From: PALSA-555 sp035468285
GTDB taxonomy: Bacteria > Actinomycetota > Acidimicrobiia > IMCC26256 > PALSA-555
DNA: 64,000 nt
NCBI GenBank assembly: GCA_035468285.1
Contig: DATISY010000007.1
Span: 1-64,000, forward strand
Reading direction: 5' to 3'
Shown: positions 7,472 to 15,518 of the stretch, in pieces
How positions within the stretch are numbered: the stretch's first letter is position 1
Layout of the letters: every line of letters starts with the position of its first letter
Notes under the pieces: model-generated
Databases searched by the model: none
Told to the model about the DNA's origin: nothing
Seen by the model: the letters and a program-made list of their open reading frames with translations, nothing else
Made by a program: the position numbers and the translations under genes

Positions 7472-8152
7472 ATGACGCCGCGGGGGCCCCGGCTGGTATT
7501 GCTCGGCAAGCAGGGTGCTGGCAAGGGGACCCAAGCGGTCCGTCTTGCCGAGCACTACGGCGTCCACCACCTCTCGACCGGTGACCTGTTCCGGGAGGCC
7601 GCGAACGCCGGGACCGAGCTCGGCCTAGAGGCGAAGGGCTACATGGACTCCGGGTTCCTCGTGCCGGACGACATCGTCGTCGGGGTGGTCCAGGAGCAGC
7701 TCCACGCCGACGACCGGGCCGCGCAGGGCTTCGTCCTTGACGGGTTTCCCCGCACTCGTCCCCAGGCCGAAGAGCTCGCCGGCATCCTCGACGATCATCC
7801 CCTCGACCTGGCCGTCGACTTCGACGTCCCGACTGAGGTGGTGCTCCAGCGCATCGCCGGGCGGCGGGTCTGCTCGAACTGTGGGGCGCTCTACCACCTT
7901 GACAACCCTCCCGAGCAGAACTGGACCTGCGACATCTGTGACGGCGAGGTCGTCCAGCGCGACGACGACACGGAAGAGGCAGTGATGCGCCGCCTCGAGC
8001 TCTACGAGATGAAGACGCTCCCCGTCATCCAGTTCTACCGTCGCGCCGGAATCCTCGCCCATGTCGACGCCAGCGACGACAGCGACGAGGTCTTCAAACG
8101 ACTCGTCGAGCTCGTCGACTCGTACTTCGACCCGCCCGCGCGCAGCCTGTGA
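7472..8152 (+). CDS. adk: Adenylate kinase, zinc-type lid
   Basis: Interconverts ATP + AMP and 2 ADP. From ATG 7472 it has 226 residues, with the P-loop GKQGAGKGT at 12-20, the AMP site STGDLFRE and the motif GFPRTRPQAE. The lid carries four Cys (134, 137, 153, 156) in two C-x2-C pairs, so it should bind zinc as in Bacillus-type long adenylate kinases. An in-frame TTG at 7457 inside the secY end would add five residues. The stop overlaps the map start. Confidence 0.97.
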   Translation: MTPRGPRLVLLGKQGAGKGTQAVRLAEHYGVHHLSTGDLFREAANAGTELGLEAKGYMDSGFLVPDDIVVGVVQEQLHADDRAAQGFVLDGFPRTRPQAEELAGILDDHPLDLAVDFDVPTEVVLQRIAGRRVCSNCGALYHLDNPPEQNWTCDICDGEVVQRDDDTEEAVMRRLELYEMKTLPVIQFYRRAGILAHVDASDDSDEVFKRLVELVDSYFDPPARSL

Positions 8153-8901
8153 TCACCCGCAAGACACCTGAGCAGATCGCGCTCATGCGGCGGGCGGGGA
8201 AAGTCGTAGCCGAGATGCACGAGGAGTGCATCCGGGCCGCGAAGCCCGGGGCGACCACCGCCGATGTCGACGCGGCCGCGCGCGACGTCATCGAGCGCCG
8301 CGGAGCCCGATCCAATTTTCTTGGCTACCACGGGTTCCCGGCGGTGGTCTGCACCTCACCGAACGAGGTCATCGTCCACGGCATCCCGAGCGAGAAGGTG
8401 GTCCTCGAAGAGGGAGACATCCTCTCCATCGACTGCGGCGCCATCATCGAGGGCTGGCACGCCGACGCGGCGGTGACCGTCCCCGTCGGCGAGGTCGACA
8501 CCGAGTCCAAGCGGCTCATCGAGGTCACCCGGGCGTCCCTCGAGGCCGCCATCGACCAGGTCGTCGTCGGCCACCGCCTGGGCGACATCGGCGCCGCCGT
8601 CGAGGACGTCGCCGTCCAGTCCGGGTTCACCGTCGTGCGGGAGTACGTCGGCCACGGCATCGGCACGGCCATGCACGAGGAGCCCCAGGTCCCGAACTAC
8701 GGCCCACCTGGTCGGGGCCTCAAGCTCAAAGAGGGCCTGGTCCTGGCGATCGAGCCGATGGTCAACTCCGGGGGACCCGAGACCGAGGTCCTCGACGACG
8801 GGTGGACCGTCGTCACCCGCGACGGCCGCCGCTCGGCCCACTTCGAGCACAGCATCGCCCTGACCGAGGACGGCCCCGACGTGCTCACCCTCCCCTGGTG
8901 A
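8149..8901 (+). CDS. map: Type I methionine aminopeptidase
   Basis: Removes the initiator methionine from nascent proteins. At 250 residues it is the class without an N-terminal extension. All five metal ligands are visible at about D95, D106, H169, E202 and E233, with the substrate His at H77. GTG 8149 overlaps the adk stop (GTGA). Its place between adk and infA is conserved in actinobacteria. Confidence 0.98.
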   Translation: MITRKTPEQIALMRRAGKVVAEMHEECIRAAKPGATTADVDAAARDVIERRGARSNFLGYHGFPAVVCTSPNEVIVHGIPSEKVVLEEGDILSIDCGAIIEGWHADAAVTVPVGEVDTESKRLIEVTRASLEAAIDQVVVGHRLGDIGAAVEDVAVQSGFTVVREYVGHGIGTAMHEEPQVPNYGPPGRGLKLKEGLVLAIEPMVNSGGPETEVLDDGWTVVTRDGRRSAHFEHSIALTEDGPDVLTLPW

Positions 8902-8948
8902 GTCCCGGCCGCCGAGAGACCGATTTCTCAGCACCCTCGGTGATCCGG

Positions 8949-8954
8949 TAGCCT
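8949..8954 (+). promoter_or_regulatory. Possible -10 element before infA
   Basis: TAGCCT lies in the 120-base space after map, about 70 bases before infA. The gap suggests that infA and the alpha operon also have their own promoter. No convincing -35 was seen. Confidence 0.3.
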
Positions 8955-9023
8955 GGACAGGCTCCGCGCGAGTTTCCGGGTTATTCGCGCGCCCAAACTC
9001 ACGCCCAGCCCGGGCAGCACGAG

Positions 9024-9260
9024 GTGGTGGAGGTCCTGGCCAAGCCCAAAGACGACACGATCCTGGTCGAAGGAACGGTGGTCGAGCCGCTCCCGAACGC
9101 CATGTTCCGGGTCGAGATCGAGAACGGGCACAAGGTACTGGCCCACATCTCGGGGAAGATGCGGATGCACTACATCCGGATCCTGCCTGGGGACCGGGTC
9201 CAGGTTGAGCTCACCCCCTACGACCTGACCCGCGGCCGCATCACCTATCGATACAAGTAG
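9024..9260 (+). CDS. infA: Translation initiation factor IF-1
   Basis: A single OB-fold factor that binds the 30S A site. The sequence AKPKDDTILVEGTVVEPLPN and HISGKMRMHYIRILPGDRV is unmistakable. The start is not settled. GTG codons at 9024 and 9027 give 77-78 residues, but they overlap the only good Shine-Dalgarno (gaggtg, 9021-9026). The family start MAKPK aligns with CTG at 9036, which is correctly spaced from that Shine-Dalgarno. The coordinates given use the GTG. rpmJ follows after 11 bases. Confidence 0.95.
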   Translation: MVEVLAKPKDDTILVEGTVVEPLPNAMFRVEIENGHKVLAHISGKMRMHYIRILPGDRVQVELTPYDLTRGRITYRYK

Positions 9261-9271
9261 TCGAGGCAACC

Positions 9272-9385
9272 ATGAAGGTCCGGCCTTCTGTGAAGAAGAT
9301 GTGCGAGAAGTGCAAGGTGATCCGCCGACACGGAGTCGTGCGCGTCATCTGCGAGAACCCGCGCCACAAGCAGCGGCAAGGCTGA
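9272..9385 (+). CDS. rpmJ: 50S ribosomal protein bL36
   Basis: A 37-residue protein, MKVRPSVKKMCEKCKVIRRH onward, ending KQRQG. It is the zinc-binding form with C11, C14, C27 and H32. It is the usual neighbour of infA and rpsM in the alpha operon. Confidence 0.97.
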   Translation: MKVRPSVKKMCEKCKVIRRHGVVRVICENPRHKQRQG

Positions 9386-9400
9386 CGGGAACGCAACGGC

Positions 9401-9778
9401 ATGGCACGAATCGCTGGCGTCGACATCCCGCGCGAGAAGCGGCTCGAGATCTCGCTCACCTACATCTTCGGCATCGGCCGTCCCACCGCGCACCTGGTCT
9501 GCGATCAGACCGGCTTGTCACGCGACACGCGAGTCCGGGACCTGACCGACGACGAGGTCGCCAAGCTCCGGTCGTTCATCGACGCAAATGTCAAGATCGA
9601 AGGTGACCTGCGCCGCGAAGTCGCGGCGAACATCAAACGCAAGATCGAGATCGGCAGCTACGAGGGGATTCGGCACCGACGGGGTCTCCCCGTGCACGGC
9701 CAGCGGACCCGGACCAACGCCCGGACCCGTAAAGGACCCAAGAAGACCGTCGCCGGCAAGAAGAAGGCGAGAAAGTAA
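9401..9778 (+). CDS. rpsM: 30S ribosomal protein uS13
   Basis: 125 residues starting MARIAGVDIPREKRLEISLT. The H2TH-like region (IFGIGRPTAHLVC) and the C-terminal RGLPVHGQRTRTNARTRKGP that reaches the P-site tRNA are present. It links the 30S head to the 50S subunit. The stop TAA shares one base with the rpsK ATG. Confidence 0.98.
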   Translation: MARIAGVDIPREKRLEISLTYIFGIGRPTAHLVCDQTGLSRDTRVRDLTDDEVAKLRSFIDANVKIEGDLRREVAANIKRKIEIGSYEGIRHRRGLPVHGQRTRTNARTRKGPKKTVAGKKKARK

Positions 9779-10176
9779 TGGCAAAACCGGCGGCAGGTGG
9801 CCGACGCCCCAAGCGACGGGAGCGCAAGAACGTCGCGTACGGGGTCGCTCACATCAAATCGTCGTTCAACAACACCATCATCACGATCACCGACCAGTCC
9901 GGCAACGCGATCGCGTGGGCATCCTCGGGCAACGTCGGCTTCAAGGGCTCGCGCAAGAGCACGCCGTTCGCGGCGCAGCTTGCCGCGGAGACAGTCGCGC
10001 GGCGAGCGATGGAGCACGGCGTCCGCAAGGTCGATGTGCTCGTCAAGGGTCCCGGATCGGGTCGGGAGACTGCCATCCGCACCATCCAGAACACCGGCAT
10101 CGAGGTCGTCGGCATCAAGGACGTGACGCCCATCCCGCACAACGGTTGCCGCCCGCCGAAGCGTCGGAGGGTCTGA
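9778..10176 (+). CDS. rpsK: 30S ribosomal protein uS11
   Basis: 132 residues with the family motifs VAHIKSSFNNTIITITD, GRETAIRTIQNTGIEV and the C-terminus DVTPIPHNGCRPPKRRRV. uS11 lines the mRNA exit path on the 30S platform. It is coupled to rpsM and followed three bases later by rpsD. Confidence 0.98.
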   Translation: MAKPAAGGRRPKRRERKNVAYGVAHIKSSFNNTIITITDQSGNAIAWASSGNVGFKGSRKSTPFAAQLAAETVARRAMEHGVRKVDVLVKGPGSGRETAIRTIQNTGIEVVGIKDVTPIPHNGCRPPKRRRV

Positions 10177-10179
10177 GCG

Positions 10180-10803
10180 ATGGCTCGTTACACCGAGAGC
10201 GTCTGCAAGCTCTGCCGCCGGGAGCGAATGAAGCTGTTTCTGAAGGGCGCCAAATGCGAGACGATGAAATGCCCGGTCGAGCGCAAGCCCTATCCACCGG
10301 GTGAGCACGGCCGAGGCCGGATCCGGGAGAGCGAGTACCTTCTCCAACTGCGCGAGAAGCAGAAGTGCCGCCGGATCTACGGGCTCCTCGAGCGTCAGTT
10401 CCGCAACCTGTACGAGCAAGCCTCCCGTGAGCCGGGAATCACCGGTGAGACGCTACTCCGGATGCTCGAACAACGGATCGACAACTTCGTGTACCGCACG
10501 AACTTCGCGGCCAGTCGCAACCAGGCTCGCCAATTCGTCCGGCACGGCCACGTGCTCGTGAACGGGAAGCGGGTCACCATCCCGTCTTACCGGGTCCGTC
10601 CCGGGGACGTGATCACGATCGGCCCCAAGGTCAAGGACAACATCATCATCCGTCACAACCTCGACACCATCGACCGGGCTGTGCCCGCGTGGCTGGACGT
10701 GAGTTCAGACAAACTCGAAGCGACGGTCCGCGACCTGCCGCTGCGCGAGCAGATCGACGTGCCCGTGCGCGAGCAGCTCATCGTCGAGCTCTACTCCAAG
10801 TAA
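10180..10803 (+). CDS. rpsD: 30S ribosomal protein uS4, zinc form
   Basis: 207 residues. The N-terminus has four Cys at 9, 12, 26 and 31, the zinc-binding form of uS4. The S4 RNA-binding domain follows near residues 95-160 (MLEQRIDNFVYRTNFAASRN, RQFVRHGHVLVNGKRV). uS4 starts 16S rRNA assembly and in other bacteria represses its own operon. A hairpin follows the stop. Confidence 0.98.
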   Translation: MARYTESVCKLCRRERMKLFLKGAKCETMKCPVERKPYPPGEHGRGRIRESEYLLQLREKQKCRRIYGLLERQFRNLYEQASREPGITGETLLRMLEQRIDNFVYRTNFAASRNQARQFVRHGHVLVNGKRVTIPSYRVRPGDVITIGPKVKDNIIIRHNLDTIDRAVPAWLDVSSDKLEATVRDLPLREQIDVPVREQLIVELYSK

Positions 10804-10817
10804 GCAAGCCCCCCCAG

Positions 10818-10834
10818 GGCCCGCGCTGCGGGCC
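10818..10834 (+). other. Hairpin between rpsD and rpoA
   Basis: GGCCCGC (10818-10824), a three-base loop and GCGGGCC (10828-10834) form a seven-pair GC stem. No T run follows, so it need not stop transcription. It could attenuate transcription, mark a processing site, or only stabilise the upstream mRNA. Confidence 0.4.
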
Positions 10835-10861
10835 TCTCCGCGTTCCGGAAGAAGACAGCAC

Positions 10862-11797
10862 ATGCTCATCATCCAACGACCCGAAGTCGAGGCCGGCGAG
10901 CCCGACGGCAACACGCAGTCGTTCATCATCTCGCCGCTGGAGCCCGGCTTCGGTCACACGCTCGGCAACAGCCTCCGCCGCACCCTGCTCTCATCGATCC
11001 CAGGCGCGGCTGTGACCCAGGTCCGCTTCGACGAAGCGCTCCACGAGTTCGACACGATCCCCGGCGTCAAAGAGGACGTCACGGACCTCATTCTCAACCT
11101 CAAGGACCTCGTCCTGCGGTGCACGAACGCCGAGCCGGTGACCCTCCGCCTCGACAAGCGCGGTCCCGGCGACGTCACGGTCAGCGACATCCAGACCACC
11201 TCCGATGTCGAGGTCCTCAACTCGGATCTGCACCTTGCGACCGTCAACGCCAAAGGTCGCCTCGCCATCGACCTGACCGTCGAGCAGGGCCGCGGCTATC
11301 TGTCGGCGGAGCGCAACAAGCGGACCTCCACCATCGGGGTCATCCCGGTCGACGCGATCTTCTCACCGGTACGGCGGGTCGCGTTCTCGATCGAGCCCAC
11401 CCGGGTCGAGCAAGCCACGAACTACGACAAGCTGACCATCGAGATCGAGACCGACGGCTCGATCACTCCCCGGGAGGCGCTCGCGTCGGCTGGTGACACC
11501 CTTCGGAGCCTCGTCGGACTCGTCGCGGACCTGTCAGACGCCCCCCAGGGTCTCGAGCTCGGCGAGGTGTCGCCCGCGACGGCCGCATCCCCGGACCTCG
11601 AGCTGCCGATCGAGGAGCTCGACCTCTCGGAGCGTCCCCGCAACTGCCTGAAGCGGGCGCGGGTCGACACCATCGGCCAGCTCGCCCAAAAGACCGAGGA
11701 CGACCTCCTCGCGATCACGAACTTCGGGTCGAAGTCGCTCGAAGAGGTGCTCCAAAAGCTCGACGAGCGGGGCCTCTCGCTCCGCGTGAAGGAGTAG
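10862..11797 (+). CDS. rpoA: RNA polymerase alpha subunit
   Basis: 311 residues, the normal length. The N-terminal dimerisation domain contains EPGFGHTLGNSLRRTLLSSI and GYLSAERN. The C-terminal domain (about 250-311), which contacts promoter UP elements and regulators, contains RPRNCLKRARVDTIGQLA and ITNFGSKSLEEV. It lies in the alpha operon between rpsD and rplQ, as expected. Confidence 0.99.
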   Translation: MLIIQRPEVEAGEPDGNTQSFIISPLEPGFGHTLGNSLRRTLLSSIPGAAVTQVRFDEALHEFDTIPGVKEDVTDLILNLKDLVLRCTNAEPVTLRLDKRGPGDVTVSDIQTTSDVEVLNSDLHLATVNAKGRLAIDLTVEQGRGYLSAERNKRTSTIGVIPVDAIFSPVRRVAFSIEPTRVEQATNYDKLTIEIETDGSITPREALASAGDTLRSLVGLVADLSDAPQGLELGEVSPATAASPDLELPIEELDLSERPRNCLKRARVDTIGQLAQKTEDDLLAITNFGSKSLEEVLQKLDERGLSLRVKE

Positions 11798-11801
11798 TCC
11801 C

Positions 11802-12152
11802 GTGCCGACCCCGACGAAGGGTCCTCGTCTCGGGCGCGACCCGGCGCACCAGCGGCTCCTCCTCGCGAACCTCGCCGCGCACCTCTTCGAAGCGGGCGCC
11901 ATCGTCACCACCGAGACGAAAGCCAAGGCCTTGCGGCCCTATGCGGAGCGGCTGATCACGAAGGCCCGGCGGGGCAGCGTCCACGACCGCCGCCAAGTCG
12001 TTGCCAAGCTGCACGACAAAGCCGTTGCTCACAAGCTCTTCGCCGAGATTGCGCCTCGCTACGAGGAGCGCCCGGGCGGTTACCTGCGGATCCTCAAGCT
12101 CGGGCCGCGACCGGGTGACAACGCGCCGATGGCGCGCGTCGAACTGGTGTGA
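11802..12152 (+). CDS. rplQ: 50S ribosomal protein bL17
   Basis: 116 residues with GTG start. The segment DPAHQRLLLANLAAHLFEAG and ETKAKALRPYAERLITKARR identify bL17, and the short C-terminal domain ends RPGDNAPMARVELV. It lies near the tunnel exit. The stop overlaps the truA GTG. Confidence 0.98.
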   Translation: MPTPTKGPRLGRDPAHQRLLLANLAAHLFEAGAIVTTETKAKALRPYAERLITKARRGSVHDRRQVVAKLHDKAVAHKLFAEIAPRYEERPGGYLRILKLGPRPGDNAPMARVELV

Positions 12153-12952
12153 CGCTCTTCGACGCCGGCTCGCCGGCGTCGCCACACCAAGGCGCCGGTA
12201 CGCGTCTCAAGCTCGTCCTCGCCTACGACGGAACCGACTTCCACGGGTTCGCCGCCCAACGCTCGGTCCGCACCGTCGAAGGTGTCATCACCGGCGCCCT
12301 CCAGAGCGTGCTCCACCAGCCCGCCGAGGCGCTCAGGCTCGCGTGCGCGGGACGCACCGACAAAGGGGTCCACGCGCGCGGGCAGGTCGTCAGCGTCCAG
12401 GCACCTCCGGGCATCGACCGTGCCGAGCTCCACCGCGCCTTGAACCGCATGATCGGCCCCGAGGTCGTGGTCCGGCGGGTCGAATGGGTGGACGACACCT
12501 TCGACGCCCGCCGATCCGCGCGTTGGCGACGCTACCGCTACACCATCGTGAACGGGACCGAGCCCGACCCGTTCCGGGCTCGCTTCGCCTGGTGGGTTCC
12601 CGAACCGCTCGATCTCCGCGTGCTGCGCCTGGCAGCCGACCCGTTCATCGGGGAGCACGACTTCGCCGCCTTCTGTCGCCGCGGACCCGAAGGATCGACG
12701 ACGCGTCGCCGTGTCCTCGACGCCGCGTGGCACCGAGGTGACGATCACGCGCTCCACTTCGAGATCCAGGCGCAGGCCTTCTGCTGGCAGATGGTGCGCT
12801 CCATCGTCGGCACGCTCGTCGAGGTCGGGTCAGGCAAGCGACGACCCGGGGACGTCCTCGCGGTGCTGCGCTCCCGCGACCGAGCCCGGGCAGGCCAACT
12901 CGCCCCGCCGCACGGCCTGTGCCTCTCCGACGTCGGCTACGACGAACCCTGA
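12149..12952 (+). CDS. truA: tRNA pseudouridine(38-40) synthase TruA
   Basis: Isomerises uridines in the anticodon arm of many tRNAs. The catalytic Asp lies in CAGRTDKGVHARGQVVS, and later motifs (RSARWRRYRYTI, AFCWQMVRSIVGTLVEVG) are conserved. The 267-residue length is normal. It is coupled to rplQ by GTGA. It ends ten bases from a convergent gene, with no clear terminator between them. Confidence 0.96.
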   Translation: MTLFDAGSPASPHQGAGTRLKLVLAYDGTDFHGFAAQRSVRTVEGVITGALQSVLHQPAEALRLACAGRTDKGVHARGQVVSVQAPPGIDRAELHRALNRMIGPEVVVRRVEWVDDTFDARRSARWRRYRYTIVNGTEPDPFRARFAWWVPEPLDLRVLRLAADPFIGEHDFAAFCRRGPEGSTTRRRVLDAAWHRGDDHALHFEIQAQAFCWQMVRSIVGTLVEVGSGKRRPGDVLAVLRSRDRARAGQLAPPHGLCLSDVGYDEP

Positions 12953-12962
12953 GCGGCCCGGG

Positions 12963-14474
12963 TCACGCCTCGTCGAAGTACAAGAACCCGTAGCCCTCGT
13001 CCCGGAACCGCAGCCCCGCCTCCCGGAGCGACACGTCCCAATCACCCGTCGCCGTCGGGTCGTTCTCCTCCATCCCGTGATCCGCGACCAGGACGAACGC
13101 CGTGTCGTCGAAGATCCCGGCCGATTCGACGGCGGCGAGCACCTCACCCATCCGGGCGTCCGTGTCGCGGATCGAGGCAGCCGCGATCTCCGAGTACGGG
13201 CCCCCCGCGTGCATCGCAGCGTCGGTCAACGTGAAATTGCAGAACAGGAACGATGGGACGGGGAACGTCTCCTCCCGGAACCGACCACCGAGGATCCCGA
13301 CCGCCTGCTCGACGCCTGCATGGTCGATAATCGTTGACCACCGGTAGTCCTTGTTCGGCCGCACGAACCGCTCCGTCGTGTGCGGCAACGCGTCCTTGGC
13401 GCTCGGAGTGGGAACCTCCCCCCGGCGGAACGCGTCGAACGTCGACCACGACGCCCCGTGGTCACACGGCTCGTCCACCGACGCCGTGAACGCCTCGGGG
13501 CGAGCCCGGCGCAGCACGCTGTGCACCGACTCCACCCCGGGGAACAGGTGCTCCATGCACCAGGGCCAGGTCGCGGACGAGTTCGTGATGACCTGCTGAC
13601 CCGTCCGGCGGTCGAACCAGGCGTTGTGCAGGACGCCGTGGTGGCCGGGCAATCGGCCCGTCATGATCGACGTGTGGTTCGCCAGCGTCACCGTCGGGAG
13701 GCCCGCCATCGCGCCATGACCGTACGAGATGCCAGACTCGATGAGGCGCGCGACGTTCGGTGCTTCACCGCGCGCCACCAGGTCGTGGAGGACGTTGGCG
13801 TTCGTCCCGTCGAAGAGGAACGCGACAACGTGCCCCGGCCGACCCGACCCACCGTCCAGGGCGTCGTGACGAACCTCGCCGTCCTGACCCGCGAGGTGTG
13901 ACCCGTCTGGGCCGGCCTCGACGCCGAGCAGCTCCAGGATCGTCGGCGCGACGTCGACGAGCCGAGCCGAGCGGTCCACGATCCCGTCCTGGCGCACACC
14001 TTTCCCGGCGAGGATGAACGGCGCCCGGGCCTGGACGATCCCGAGCGACCCGTGCTCACCGCGGTGGCCCCCCTGGTCCTCCCAGTTGTGCGCCGCGGAG
14101 TGGATCACGCACAGGTCCGGGGCCGCGGGATGATCGAAGAGCTGCACCACCTGATCGAAGGCGTGCGGGTAGGCGTTGTCCCCCCGGTCGGGATGCGGAC
14201 AGGCGAGCTCGTCTGCGAGGGGCACGAACCGGTCGGTGGCCTGGTCGGCCAGCGGGTCACGACCCGAGACCGCGACCACGTCGATTTCGCCCCCCGGTCC
14301 CCGACGGAACCGGACCGCCCCCTCGTGCGATCGTGCCTCGTAGACACCCTCGGAAGCGCTCAGGACCATGTCCACGACGCGGTCGAGGGACGCGTCGGTC
14401 AGGACCGCGAGGGCGGCGTCGGCGGCCTCCTGACGCTGGGGGGCCAGCCAGGCGGGCGACGTCGTCACGCTCAC
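12963..14474 (-). CDS. Alkaline-phosphatase-superfamily phosphodiesterase, permuted motifs
   Basis: Read from GTG 14474 (503 residues), it carries a two-metal phosphohydrolase site: D222 in FLFDGTN, probable nucleophile T263 in PTVTLANHTSIMTG, D418/H422 in TLTDAAMHAG and D465/H466 in VADHGME. This resembles nucleotide pyrophosphatase/phosphodiesterases. The segment that normally closes this fold (GGHRGEHGSL, then RAPFILAGKG and DVAPTILELLGV) lies first, at residues 135-185. No signal peptide is evident. The start is chosen because TACCCT sits seven bases before it; an ATG at 14516 is the alternative. The substrate is unknown. Confidence 0.75.
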   Translation of the reverse strand: MSVTTSPAWLAPQRQEAADAALAVLTDASLDRVVDMVLSASEGVYEARSHEGAVRFRRGPGGEIDVVAVSGRDPLADQATDRFVPLADELACPHPDRGDNAYPHAFDQVVQLFDHPAAPDLCVIHSAAHNWEDQGGHRGEHGSLGIVQARAPFILAGKGVRQDGIVDRSARLVDVAPTILELLGVEAGPDGSHLAGQDGEVRHDALDGGSGRPGHVVAFLFDGTNANVLHDLVARGEAPNVARLIESGISYGHGAMAGLPTVTLANHTSIMTGRLPGHHGVLHNAWFDRRTGQQVITNSSATWPWCMEHLFPGVESVHSVLRRARPEAFTASVDEPCDHGASWSTFDAFRRGEVPTPSAKDALPHTTERFVRPNKDYRWSTIIDHAGVEQAVGILGGRFREETFPVPSFLFCNFTLTDAAMHAGGPYSEIAAASIRDTDARMGEVLAAVESAGIFDDTAFVLVADHGMEENDPTATGDWDVSLREAGLRFRDEGYGFLYFDEA

Positions 14475-14481
14475 AGCCGGG

Positions 14482-14487
14482 AGGGTA
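14482..14487 (-). promoter_or_regulatory. -10 element of the phosphodiesterase gene
   Basis: TACCCT on the minus strand, seven bases before GTG 14474. It fits the leaderless pattern seen elsewhere in the window. Confidence 0.5.
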
Positions 14488-14531
14488 ATGGGTCGAGAGG
14501 ACCTGGATTGCCCCATCCCCGCCGCCGTCGG

Positions 14532-14537
14532 TACCAT
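14532..14537 (+). promoter_or_regulatory. Possible -10 element of rplM-rpsI
   Basis: TACCAT lies 81 bases before the rplM GTG and would give a leader of about 75 bases. The same bases read TATGGT on the other strand. Confidence 0.35.
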
Positions 14538-14618
14538 AAGACGTTGCGTTCACGGTCGGGCCAGCCACCCGGCTGCCGACCGCCGTGAACCCGATCCCCG
14601 CTACTGATCCGGGACGTT

Positions 14619-15077
14619 GTGCGCACCTTTCAGCCGAAGCCTTCGGACATCGACCGCGCCTGGCACGTCATCGACGCTGACGGCGCGGTGCTCGGCCGCG
14701 TCGCGTCCGAGGTCGCGACGCTGCTCCGGGGCAAGCACAAGCCGATCTGGGCGCCGCAGGCCGACGTGGGTGACCACGTCGTCATCATCAACGCCGCCCG
14801 CCTCGACATCGCGCTCCGCAAGAGCCAAGACAAGCGGTACTGGCGACATTCGGGTTACCCCGGCGGGATCCGCAGCGAGACCCTCGAACACCTCCTGGCC
14901 CGCGATCCCGTCAAGGTCGTCCGCCTCGCGGTGAAGGGCATGCTCCCCAAGGGCCCGCTCGGACGCCAGATGATCAAGAAGCTCCGTGTCTACGCCGGAC
15001 CGACCCATCCACACTCCGCGCAGCAACCCCAGCCTCGGGCCCTCACCTCGAAGCGCCGAAACGCGCCTGCGGCCTAA
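14619..15077 (+). CDS. rplM: 50S ribosomal protein uL13
   Basis: 152 residues with GTG start. Conserved segments are WHVIDADGAVLGRVASEVA, DVGDHVVIINA and AVKGMLPKGPLGRQM. It is an early 50S assembly protein. It pairs with rpsI as in nearly all bacteria. In actinobacteria this pair often follows truA; here a minus-strand gene separates them. Confidence 0.98.
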   Translation: MRTFQPKPSDIDRAWHVIDADGAVLGRVASEVATLLRGKHKPIWAPQADVGDHVVIINAARLDIALRKSQDKRYWRHSGYPGGIRSETLEHLLARDPVKVVRLAVKGMLPKGPLGRQMIKKLRVYAGPTHPHSAQQPQPRALTSKRRNAPAA

Positions 15078-15092
15078 CCGACAAGGGACACG

Positions 15093-15485
15093 ATGCCCAA
15101 GCCACTCATTCAGACCACCGGACGGCGCAAAGAAGCGGTGGCCCGCGTCCGACTCCGTGCCGGATCGGGCAAAGTCGTCATCAACGGCCGTCCCGTCGAG
15201 CAGTACTTCCCGATCCTGATGCACGTGCAGCGCGCCACCGAAGCCCTCCGTCTCACCCAGACCGCCGATGTCTACGACGTGGACGCCACGATCGGCGGAG
15301 GCGGGGTCAGCGGCCAGGCCGGAGCGCTCCGGCTCGGGATCGCTCGCGCGCTCGTCGCACTCGACGACGAGGTGCGCCCACTGCTCAAGAAGGCGGGTTT
15401 GCTCGTGCGTGACGCGCGCGAGAAGGAACGGCGCAAGTACGGCCTCAAAAAGGCCCGCAAGGCGCCCCAATACTCGAAGCGCTAG
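15093..15485 (+). CDS. rpsI: 30S ribosomal protein uS9
   Basis: 130 residues with TTGRRKEAVARVRL near the start, GGGVSGQAGALRLGIARAL in the middle and the conserved C-terminal KKARKAPQYSKR, whose last Arg touches the P-site tRNA. The stop codon lies inside a strong hairpin. Confidence 0.98.
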   Translation: MPKPLIQTTGRRKEAVARVRLRAGSGKVVINGRPVEQYFPILMHVQRATEALRLTQTADVYDVDATIGGGGVSGQAGALRLGIARALVALDDEVRPLLKKAGLLVRDAREKERRKYGLKKARKAPQYSKR

Positions 15486-15506
15486 CGCGCCCTCGGCGCG
15501 GCGCTT
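15477..15506 (+). terminator. Hairpin over the rpsI stop, before glmM
   Basis: AAGCGC and CGCGCC pair with GGCGCG and GCGCTT around a CTC loop, with the TAG stop bulged out: 12 GC-rich pairs in all. There is no T run. It may be an intrinsic terminator of the T-poor kind common in high-GC genomes, or an attenuator reducing read-through into glmM. Confidence 0.45.
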
Positions 15507-15518
15507 CAGCGCGACTCC

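Noticed and set aside
5611..7524. A 637-codon open frame on the minus strand opposite rplO, secY and adk
   Set aside because: Low-complexity Arg/Asp/Glu-rich translation with no family features. High-GC genes produce such long shadows, and the opposite strand encodes certain proteins.
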